A stretch of 38,213 nt of DNA from UBA4823 sp034436035 (lineage in GTDB: Bacteria; Chloroflexota; Anaerolineae; Anaerolineales; UBA4823): positions 1-38,213 of the forward strand of contig DAOTVW010000027.1 of the NCBI GenBank assembly GCA_034436035.1, in the 5' to 3' direction. Shown piece by piece: positions 7,731 to 13,944 of this stretch. The translations under genes and the position numbers were made by a program. Each line of letters opens with the position of its first letter. The first letter of the stretch is position 1. The notes below the pieces were generated by a model. That model made no database searches, was not told the origin of the DNA, and saw only the letters and a program-made list of their open reading frames with translations.

Positions 7731-8684
7731 ATGACTATGATAATAATAATTCTCGTCGTATTGGTCATTATTGGTGCAGTAATATTGACCATCATCGGTT
7801 TGCGTGAAGCGAATCGGGAAGATCCTTTACAAAAAAGGTTAGCCGAAGTAGCCGATCGGGGGGATGTTAAATCGCTTGAAGAAATTGAACTTTCACAACC
7901 TTTTGCAGAACGGGTGATTTTCCCTCTCGCTCGGAAATTAGGAGAGCTCGCAACACGATTTACTCCACAATCCGCCTTGCAAGGCACAGCCCATAAATTA
8001 GAGTTAGCAGGAAGCCCGCGCGGGATAGATCCAACTATTTTCTGGGCTTCTCGTTTTATTGTGGCTTTAATGGCTGGCGGAATTATCATGTTTCTATTTA
8101 CCATCGGACTTAAGGATTGGAGTTGGGGAAGGAAGTTTTTAGTCATTGCAATATTCACCATTTTAGGCTTTTATATTCCAGAGTTGTTATTGACAAGCCG
8201 AATTCAACGTCGCCAGCATGAAGTTCGAAAAGCGATGCCTGATGCATTGGATTTATTAACCATTTGCGTTGAGGCGGGTTTGGGTTTTGATGCCGCAATG
8301 GCTAAAGTAGCTGAGAAATGGGATAACGAGTTAAGCCTGGCATTTGGCCGTGCGTTACGAGAAATGCAGTTAGGAAAATTGCGTCGTGAAGCATTGAAAG
8401 ACATGGCGGATCGAATTGGTATATCGGAAATGACAAGTTTTGTAGCAGCGGTTATCCAGAGCGAGCAATTGGGGGTGAGCATGGCGAAAGTTTTACGTAT
8501 CCAATCCGATCAAATGCGAATCCGCCGCCGTCAACTAGCTGAAGAGGAAGCCCATAAAGCACCAATCAAAATGCTCATTCCACTTGCTTTGTTAATTTTC
8601 CCATCCATCTGTATCGTCCTGATGACACCGGCTCTTTTACTTTTGCTCCGATCAGCTCTAAAGGGTATTTTGTTTGGCGGTTAA
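7731..8684 (+). CDS. tadC: TadC inner-membrane pilus assembly protein
   Basis: This second T2SF-domain platform protein has 317 residues. An N-terminal helix (about 2-23) and a helix pair (about 105-145) precede the cytoplasmic domain with RKAMPDALDLLTICVEAGLG and LGVSMAKVLRIQSDQMR. The terminal helix is rich in Leu/Ile. AGGAGCAGGAGG precedes the ATG. It is the last pilus gene; no TadE/TadF pseudopilin, prepilin peptidase or secretin is encoded between it and comF. Confidence 0.9.
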   Translation: MTMIIIILVVLVIIGAVILTIIGLREANREDPLQKRLAEVADRGDVKSLEEIELSQPFAERVIFPLARKLGELATRFTPQSALQGTAHKLELAGSPRGIDPTIFWASRFIVALMAGGIIMFLFTIGLKDWSWGRKFLVIAIFTILGFYIPELLLTSRIQRRQHEVRKAMPDALDLLTICVEAGLGFDAAMAKVAEKWDNELSLAFGRALREMQLGKLRREALKDMADRIGISEMTSFVAAVIQSEQLGVSMAKVLRIQSDQMRIRRRQLAEEEAHKAPIKMLIPLALLIFPSICIVLMTPALLLLLRSALKGILFGG

Positions 8685-8685
8685 T

Positions 8686-9432
8686 ATGATGGAATATTCT
8701 GTAGCAGGAGCATCATCCAGCTACAGCTTTTGGATTTACCGCTCGTTTTGGAAGCTGGTAGACTGGTTGTATCCACCACATTGCGCTGGTTGTGGTAAAG
8801 GTGGCATTCGGTGGTGTGCTGATTGCCAAAGTAAAGTTATTGAAATTCACCCCCCATATTGCCTGAAATGTGGCATACCAACCAAAGGGGAAAAAATTTG
8901 TATAAATTGTTCAACCAATGAACCATTCTTCGATGCTATTCGGGCGTATGCTTTTTATCAAGAACCCCTTCGTACCGCGTTGCACCGCTTGAAATATCAT
9001 CGCGATATTGCGTTGGGGGATATTTTTGCATTGCATCTCATAGAACTCTTCCATCATTTAGCATGGGATATTGATTTAATAACAGCAGTGCCTTTAGGGG
9101 TTGTTAGGTTCAGAGAACGTGGATATAATCAGGCGTCGCTTTTAGCATATCCATTATCTTTAGCGACCCGAATCCCTTATCACAGTAAAGTGCTAAAACG
9201 GGTGCGTGAGACAGATTCGCAAGTAAAGTTGTCCGTGCAGGAACGGCAGGAGAATGTCTTGGATGCGTTCCAGGCAAAGAGTGATTTGGTAGCAGGGAAG
9301 AAGGTTTTGGTTGTTGATGATGTGACTACTACAGGATCGACATTAAATGCTTGTGCAAAAGCATTAAAGATAGCTGGAGCAAACCAGGTTTATGGTTTAA
9401 CACTGGCTCGAACTATTCATCAAATTAAATAA
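8686..9432 (+). CDS. comF: ComF family amidophosphoribosyltransferase-like protein
   Basis: The protein has an N-terminal double zinc-binding region (CAGCGKGGIRWCADC and CLKCGIPTKGEKICINC) followed by a phosphoribosyltransferase fold with AVPLGVVRFRERGYNQA and the PRPP-binding VLVVDDVTTTGSTLNA. In transformable bacteria ComF helps single-stranded DNA enter the cytoplasm, but the family is also widespread outside competent species. I chose the ATG at 8686, directly after the tadC stop (248 residues); a tandem ATG lies at 8689, and a TTG at 8674 inside tadC is less likely. No other competence gene is visible, and hpf follows. Confidence 0.88.
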   Translation: MMEYSVAGASSSYSFWIYRSFWKLVDWLYPPHCAGCGKGGIRWCADCQSKVIEIHPPYCLKCGIPTKGEKICINCSTNEPFFDAIRAYAFYQEPLRTALHRLKYHRDIALGDIFALHLIELFHHLAWDIDLITAVPLGVVRFRERGYNQASLLAYPLSLATRIPYHSKVLKRVRETDSQVKLSVQERQENVLDAFQAKSDLVAGKKVLVVDDVTTTGSTLNACAKALKIAGANQVYGLTLARTIHQIK

Positions 9433-9442
9433 GGAGGTTTGT

Positions 9443-10006
9443 ATGACGGTACCAGTTGAAGTGATTAGTAGAAACATGGATGTAAGTGAGCGATTGCAAA
9501 AATATGTTGATACAAAAGTGGCAAAATTAGATCGGTACCTGCCGGGCATTGAAGAAGCCCGCGTGGATGTTACTTATGAGAAAGCAGCCCGCAGCGCTGC
9601 AGACCGACAGATTGCCCAGATAACCGTAAGGGGTAAAGGATTTATCCTCCGCGCCGAGGAAAGAGCAGATGATATCTTTGCTGCATTAGATACCGCTTTG
9701 GATAAGATCCAACGCCGTATTGAGAGATATAAAGGAAAACACTATCGCGGTCGTGGAGATGGGCGTAGTGCAGCCGAAGTAATTGCTTCTGCTGTAGAAG
9801 AAGAATTGGAATCCGAACAACCGATTATTGCGCGCCGCAAGAAATTCATGTTGGTACCCATGGATGAGATGGAAGCGATTGAACAAATGAATTTATTGGG
9901 ACACGATAACTTCTTTGTTTTTTATAATATTAAAACGAATGGGATCAATGTCTTATATAAACGGCGCGATGGTAGCTATGGGATTATAGAACCCGAAATC
10001 CGATAA
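9443..10006 (+). CDS. hpf: long-form ribosome hibernation promoting factor
   Basis: The 187-residue length with two domains marks the long form, which dimerises 70S ribosomes into inactive 100S particles. The N-terminal RaiA-like domain (about 1-100) is rich in basic residues (RAEERADDIFAALDTALDKI); after a linker, the C-terminal domain contains KKFMLVPMDEMEAIEQMNLL and HDNFFVFYN. AAGGAGG at 9432-9438 is a near-perfect ribosome binding site. It follows comF by 10 bases, an arrangement also seen near comF loci elsewhere, and ends before a strong hairpin. Confidence 0.93.
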   Translation: MTVPVEVISRNMDVSERLQKYVDTKVAKLDRYLPGIEEARVDVTYEKAARSAADRQIAQITVRGKGFILRAEERADDIFAALDTALDKIQRRIERYKGKHYRGRGDGRSAAEVIASAVEEELESEQPIIARRKKFMLVPMDEMEAIEQMNLLGHDNFFVFYNIKTNGINVLYKRRDGSYGIIEPEIR

Positions 10007-10016
10007 AGTTAATTTG

Positions 10017-10045
10017 AAGGAGCTATCTTTACAGGATAGCTCCTT
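10017..10045 (+). terminator. terminator hairpin after hpf
   Basis: AAGGAGCTATC (10017-10027) pairs perfectly with GATAGCTCCTT (10035-10045) around a 7-base loop. The 11-bp stem begins 11 bases after the hpf stop and is followed by a short T-containing stretch. It probably ends the comF-hpf transcript. Confidence 0.75.
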
Positions 10046-10082
10046 TATAAGATAAACTTATCCTTAAATATTTTACAAAATG

Positions 10083-10111
10083 TTGACGTTATACGTCAGG
10101 GGGGTTAAACT
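10083..10111 (+). promoter_or_regulatory. folE promoter overlapping a palindromic operator-like site
   Basis: TTGACG (10083-10088) and TAAACT (10106-10111) are 17 bases apart. The perfect palindrome TGACGT-TAT-ACGTCA (10084-10098) covers most of the -35 box and the first half of the spacer, a position at which a bound dimeric repressor would block RNA polymerase. The regulator is unknown. Confidence 0.65.
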
Positions 10112-10145
10112 TGCATCACAAATTTATTAGCGAAGGTATTTATTT

Positions 10146-10778
10146 ATGGAATATGATAAAGAAGCACTTTATCGAATTGCAGAAATATATGTGGATAGTG
10201 AGATTGACCAACCAACTATCGAGGATGCGGTTGCAAAAATATTAAAAGCAGTTGGTGAAAACCCGGAGCGTGAAGGGTTATTAAAAACTCCAGAGCGTGT
10301 AGCAAGGATGTATGAAGAGCTTTTATCAGGTTATCGCATAGATCCCATTGCATTGGTGAATGGAGCGGTTTTTGAAGCAACGTATGATGAAATGGTGTTG
10401 GTTAGGGATATCGAGTTTTACAGCTTGTGTGAACATCATATGTTGCCTTTTATCGGAAGAGCGCATGTCGCCTATCTTCCGCGTGGGCGAATAATTGGCC
10501 TCTCGAAGATCCCTCGCATTGTGGATATGTTTGCCCATCGATTGCAGGTGCAAGAGAAAATGACACGCCAAATCGCTGAGTTTATTGATGAACTGTTACA
10601 TCCCATTGGGGTGGCAGTGGTGGTGGAAGGTTTACATTTGTGTGCAACGATGCGCGGGGTGAAGAAACACGATGCCCGTATGACAACATCTTCTATGTTG
10701 GGTTATTTTCGGAAGAATATCGCCACACGACAGGAATTTTTGGACAATATCTCGCGTGGCACAGCGCCAATGTTTTAA
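10146..10778 (+). CDS. folE: GTP cyclohydrolase I
   Basis: It converts GTP to 7,8-dihydroneopterin triphosphate, the first step of tetrahydrofolate synthesis. The 210 residues carry the zinc ligands Cys95 and His98 (LCEHHMLPF) and Cys166 (HLCATMRGV), plus GLSKIPRIVDMFAHRLQ, all as in homodecameric type IA enzymes. GAAGG at 10132-10136 precedes the ATG. It is alone on the plus strand and its last 4 bases overlap the convergent folB gene of the same pathway. Confidence 0.96.
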   Translation: MEYDKEALYRIAEIYVDSEIDQPTIEDAVAKILKAVGENPEREGLLKTPERVARMYEELLSGYRIDPIALVNGAVFEATYDEMVLVRDIEFYSLCEHHMLPFIGRAHVAYLPRGRIIGLSKIPRIVDMFAHRLQVQEKMTRQIAEFIDELLHPIGVAVVVEGLHLCATMRGVKKHDARMTTSSMLGYFRKNIATRQEFLDNISRGTAPMF

Positions 10779-11143
10779 TTATCCCGGTAGTCGGATTGGG
10801 TACGTTCGATTTCTACACCGACAGACTTGGTAAAGCGCACTGCGCCAGGTTTTTCAACCCGTACTATTACTTTGCTAACGCGTTGATCTTCCAAACACAT
10901 TTTGGCGATGTCGTTTGCTAATGATTCAACCGTTAGTCGTTTTTGTGTCTCTGCTAACTGTAATGCACGTTTTGAAATCTCACTATAATTAATAGTATCC
11001 CCAACATCGTCGCTTTGTGACGCAGGGCGGGTATCCACAAACATCGTTATCGAGATCACAATTTCTTGTGGAACAGCCCTTTCCCACTGGTTGACGCCGA
11101 TAATTCCACGTGCAATGAGTTCTTTTATAAAGATTTTATCCAT
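10775..11143 (-). CDS. folB: dihydroneopterin aldolase
   Basis: It converts 7,8-dihydroneopterin to 6-hydroxymethyl-dihydropterin in folate synthesis. The 122-residue length is typical. Recognisable family signatures are ARGIIGVNQWERAVPQEIVI (active-site Glu region), DTINYSEI, LTVESLANDIA and the Lys in VRVEKPGAVRF. It is the last gene of a minus-strand run with the TlpA and Lgt-like genes, overlaps the Lgt-like gene by 8 bases, and converges with folE, sharing 4 bases at the stop codons. Confidence 0.92.
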   Translation of the reverse strand: MDKIFIKELIARGIIGVNQWERAVPQEIVISITMFVDTRPASQSDDVGDTINYSEISKRALQLAETQKRLTVESLANDIAKMCLEDQRVSKVIVRVEKPGAVRFTKSVGVEIERTQSDYRDN

Positions 11144-11882
11144 TTGTCACCCGTTTTGTCCCAGGAAAATTGAGTAAATAATAAAGAGAAACCAATCCAA
11201 TTATAAAATAAAAAAGTTGACTAAGTCGAAAACCAGCGATAATGGTATCTTGGTTCAAGATAAGACCTGAAATCACGAGTTGGGCAGTTGAAACCAAGAA
11301 GATAAATAAGGTAGTTAACTGGGCAGGTTTTCGTTCCCCTTTTTTCATAAATATCTTTAGGAGAAGAAGGGTTATCAGGGTCGAGGATAGGATTTGATAG
11401 AGCTGTACTGGATGACGGTATTCGCCTTGAAAATACATACCGAATGGAAGGCGGGTTGGAACGCCAATCTGTCCACCCGCAGCCCAGTCTGCCAGGCTGA
11501 TAAAGATTAAAAATATGGAGAGGGTAATGGATAATGAATCGAAAGTGCTGGCAGGATTTAATTTTAATCGGCGGACATACCACAAGATAACCAGAGCTAT
11601 GCCAATAATGGCACCCCAGGGGTCAAGAAGGCTTGGGTTTAGCGAAATGATGTTGATAGGTGATTGAAAAAAATATTTTGGATATGTAAATACATAAAAT
11701 AAACGGGCAAAACCGATGCCGAAAATCAAGCTGTAAAAGATGATTTGCTGGATGGGTTCAAAAGCAATCCCTTGTTTTTCGTGTAGTTTTTCGGAGAGAG
11801 AAATAGCTATCCACAGCCCAATAATAAGGATGAGCCCTGGAGTTTGAATTGAAATGGGTCCAATATGAAGTATAGGGAACAT
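11136..11882 (-). CDS. divergent Lgt-like (prolipoprotein diacylglyceryl transferase family) protein
   Basis: This 248-residue protein has about seven membrane helices. It shows the Lgt outline: an N-terminal FPILHIGPISIQTPGLIL, a DPWGAIIG stretch where Lgt has its HGG-type motif, and HPVQLYQ matching the HPxQLYE motif. The conserved Lgt signature with its essential Arg (G-R-x-GN) is replaced by ADWAAGGQIG, and the His of the HGG motif is missing. It may therefore be a paralogue with lost or altered activity. It is 3 bases downstream of the TlpA gene and overlaps folB. A lipobox-bearing thioredoxin is encoded nearby, which makes a link to lipoprotein processing tempting but unproven. Confidence 0.72.
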   Translation of the reverse strand: MFPILHIGPISIQTPGLILIIGLWIAISLSEKLHEKQGIAFEPIQQIIFYSLIFGIGFARLFYVFTYPKYFFQSPINIISLNPSLLDPWGAIIGIALVILWYVRRLKLNPASTFDSLSITLSIFLIFISLADWAAGGQIGVPTRLPFGMYFQGEYRHPVQLYQILSSTLITLLLLKIFMKKGERKPAQLTTLFIFLVSTAQLVISGLILNQDTIIAGFRLSQLFYFIIGLVSLYYLLNFPGTKRVTNG

Positions 11883-11885
11883 TGT

Positions 11886-12446
11886 TTATGGTTTCAGCGC
11901 TTGATTAATGCGGATTTGTAACAGTGTTTCGGAAACAGGTCCTCCGTAAATGATATCTTGGATGATACCATTGGCGCCGATAATAAAGGTGGTTGGGAGG
12001 GATTGAATTTGATAAGTGCGGGCGACTTTACCGTCCTTGTCTAATAAGATCGGGAGTGTGAGATTGTACTTTTGGATAAAAGCATCCAGCGCGTTCGTAG
12101 AATCCTGAGCAGTCAGGTTAATCGTTAATAGAACGAATTTTTGGTTCTGATATTGTTGAAAAAGTTTTTGAAACGTGGGCATTTCATAACGACAGGGAGG
12201 ACACCAGCTTGCCCAGAAATTCAAAAGGATTACCTTCCCGCGCAAATCACTAAGGCGCACATAATCTCCCTGTATGGATTCTAATGAAAAATCAGGAGCT
12301 TGAAACCCTTTTACGGGTTGAGAATAGTTGTGATATTCAGCAATAGCGCTTTGGGGTAAGCGGGTAATTATTAAAATAAGGAAACCAAACAGTATATAAG
12401 TGAATAAAATAAGTTTTCTATGACGGTAGATCAAATTGTCCTTCAT
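11886..12446 (-). CDS. TlpA-type membrane-anchored thioredoxin
   Basis: This is a 186-residue extracytoplasmic disulfide reductase. An N-terminal anchor (about 12-28, LILFTYILFGFLILII) is followed by an AhpC/TSA-like redoxin domain with FQAPDFSLESIQGDYVRLSD, active site WCPPC (Cys82, Cys85) and the cis-Pro loop in QSLPTTFII. TlpA/ResA proteins reduce apocytochrome c or copper-centre cysteines. The CcdA protein encoded at 21803 is a plausible electron donor. It heads the minus-strand run with the Lgt-like gene and folB. Confidence 0.9.
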   Translation of the reverse strand: MKDNLIYRHRKLILFTYILFGFLILIITRLPQSAIAEYHNYSQPVKGFQAPDFSLESIQGDYVRLSDLRGKVILLNFWASWCPPCRYEMPTFQKLFQQYQNQKFVLLTINLTAQDSTNALDAFIQKYNLTLPILLDKDGKVARTYQIQSLPTTFIIGANGIIQDIIYGGPVSETLLQIRINQALKP

Positions 12447-12528
12447 TTTATTTGTAGTGTGGTAAGAAAATAACCTGTTTTTCGATTAGAATCTAGAAGC
12501 GAAAAGATTTATTACAAAAGAGTGTACC

Positions 12529-13353
12529 ATGAAATTACGAAATAGAATATTATCGTTGTGTCTCGTAATAATGTTAATAGCATGTTCTAACAATGAAAAT
12601 ATCCATTCTTCACCAACACCTCAACAGAGCGAAACCCCAAAATCGCTCAATAATATCCCGCTCGTTCCTACTCTGACTTCAGTAGCAAATCCAACCGTCA
12701 CTCAAGAAATTGTGATTCCTACTCAAACTATGATGGTAGGGGATGGAGCCTATCCTTCTCCAGCAATAACCGAGACTGGGGAGGCATATCCACAACCGTT
12801 AAACAGCGGGAATTCTCAATCCTATCCCCAGCCAAATAACCCTGAGATCCCGCAACCTTATCCTCAGCCATCTATAGCAGGAATTTCACAAACTCAGCCA
12901 ACCGTCGCGCCACCAGTCGGGACGATGCAAGCTACCGCCAGACCACTATCCGGGACGGTGCAAGCTACCGCCGGATCAATCTCTGGGACAGTGCAATCAT
13001 CGTCCAGTCAACCAACTTTATCAGTTGTCGATGTAAGCCTGCACGCTACCGATCCAACCACGGTTCAGCTCGCATCAGGTGGTTATCAATTAATCGAATT
13101 TTTTGCTTTTTGGTGTCCGACTTGCAAAAGTATGGCACCGGTAATGAATTTCTTAGAAAGAAAATATTCTTCAACAATTCGTTTTGTGTTTTTAGATATT
13201 GATGATCCAAGGACCGCACAATTCAAACAAGCGTTAGGTTATCAATATCAACCTCATCTCTTTCTTATTGATGGTAATGGAAAAATAGTGAAACAATGGA
13301 TTGGGGGAGTGAGCCAAGAAGAACTTGAAAACAGTCTAAATTCCATCCAATAA
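12529..13353 (+). CDS. lipoprotein with thioredoxin domain and Pro/Thr/Gln-rich linker
   Basis: The 274 residues begin with a lipoprotein signal, LCLVIMLIAC, with the lipid-accepting Cys at 19. A long low-complexity linker (about 22-165) carries YPQP repeats and three near-repeats of the type SGTVQATA. The thioredoxin-fold domain (about 168-274) has WCPTC (Cys196, Cys199) and YQYQPHLFLIDGNG. The long linker would hold the domain well away from the membrane surface. It is divergent from the TlpA gene and directly precedes the copper operon, so a role in reducing exported metal-site cysteines is possible; this is inference. Confidence 0.85.
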   Translation: MKLRNRILSLCLVIMLIACSNNENIHSSPTPQQSETPKSLNNIPLVPTLTSVANPTVTQEIVIPTQTMMVGDGAYPSPAITETGEAYPQPLNSGNSQSYPQPNNPEIPQPYPQPSIAGISQTQPTVAPPVGTMQATARPLSGTVQATAGSISGTVQSSSSQPTLSVVDVSLHATDPTTVQLASGGYQLIEFFAFWCPTCKSMAPVMNFLERKYSSTIRFVFLDIDDPRTAQFKQALGYQYQPHLFLIDGNGKIVKQWIGGVSQEELENSLNSIQ

Positions 13354-13374
13354 GTCTAAAATATATTAAAAAGC

Positions 13375-13402
13375 TTGACAAAAATGTTTAATAGGATAAA
13401 AT
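13375..13402 (+). promoter_or_regulatory. promoter of the csoR-copZ-copA operon
   Basis: A perfect TTGACA (13375-13380) and TAAAAT (13397-13402) are 16 bases apart, ending 37 bases before csoR. The CsoR-type operator begins only a few bases downstream of the -10 box. Confidence 0.8.
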
Positions 13403-13405
13403 ACA

Positions 13406-13434
13406 TATACCCCTACCCGTGTGGGGGGGGTAGG
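13406..13434 (+). promoter_or_regulatory. CsoR-type copper operator
   Basis: TACCCC (13408-13413) and GGGGTA (13427-13432) are inverted repeats, with inner CCC (13416-13418) and GGG (13423-13425). The C-tract/G-tract dyad resembles known CsoR operators. Its position over the expected transcription start fits autorepression relieved by Cu(I). Confidence 0.78.
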
Positions 13435-13439
13435 AAAAA

Positions 13440-13712
13440 ATGATGAAAAAAGATGTCGTTTTAAAACGTCTAAAAACTATTGAAGGGCATATAAGAGGCA
13501 TCGAGAACATGGTGGATGAAGGAGCTTATTGTGTCGATGTCATTCGCCAAATTCAAGCGGTCCAGGGAGCCCTGAACAAGATCTCCGCCATGATTTTGGA
13601 GGACCATCTCAATACTTGTGTCATTACAGCTATTCGTGGAGAAGACCTTGCTGAACGTGAAAGGGTATTAAAAGAAATATCCGAGTTATTTATTACTGCA
13701 ACAAAAGTCTAA
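13440..13712 (+). CDS. csoR: CsoR copper-sensing repressor
   Basis: This is a 90-residue, all-helical DUF156-family repressor. The Cu(I) ligands of the family are present: Cys31 (GAYCVDVI) and His56-x3-Cys60 (DHLNTC). The N-terminal helix holds the basic surface around RLKTIEGHIRGI. Tandem ATGs at 13440 and 13443 leave the start uncertain by one codon. It is the first gene of the operon with copZ and copA and has its own operator just upstream. Confidence 0.93.
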   Translation: MMKKDVVLKRLKTIEGHIRGIENMVDEGAYCVDVIRQIQAVQGALNKISAMILEDHLNTCVITAIRGEDLAERERVLKEISELFITATKV

Positions 13713-13728
13713 TTTTGGAGGTAGCAAA

Positions 13729-13935
13729 ATGAATACTGTCACTTATCATATACCTAATATTTCTTGTCATCACTGTGTTCATACCATTCAATCAGAATTA
13801 AGTGAAGTGCCTGGTGTTAAGAGTGTCGAGGCAGATGTGGCTACAAAAACCGCGAAAATTGTTTTCGATGCACCTGCCGATGAAACCGTTATCAAAAAAG
13901 TATTAGCCGAAATCAATTATCCTGCAGCAGATTAA
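13729..13935 (+). CDS. copZ: CopZ-like copper chaperone (HMA domain)
   Basis: This is a single 68-residue ferredoxin-like HMA domain. The metal site is in PNISCHHCVHTIQ: CxxC with the two middle residues His-His, an unusual pair compared with the common CGHC or CxxC variants. TTGGAGGT precedes the ATG. It would pass Cu(I) to CopA, encoded 9 bases downstream. Confidence 0.9.
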   Translation: MNTVTYHIPNISCHHCVHTIQSELSEVPGVKSVEADVATKTAKIVFDAPADETVIKKVLAEINYPAAD

Positions 13936-13944
13936 TCCAATCCC

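Noticed and set aside
7706..8161. 151-residue minus-strand frame over tadC
   Set aside because: Shadow of the TadC gene, which has clear T2SF motifs and a good ribosome binding site.
10640..10921. 93-residue plus-strand frame across the folE/folB junction
   Set aside because: It overlaps both convergent folate genes in other frames and shows no family features.
13354..13440. Riboswitch before the copper operon
   Set aside because: The C/G dyad is fully explained as a CsoR operator next to a promoter; the leader is too short for a known riboswitch.
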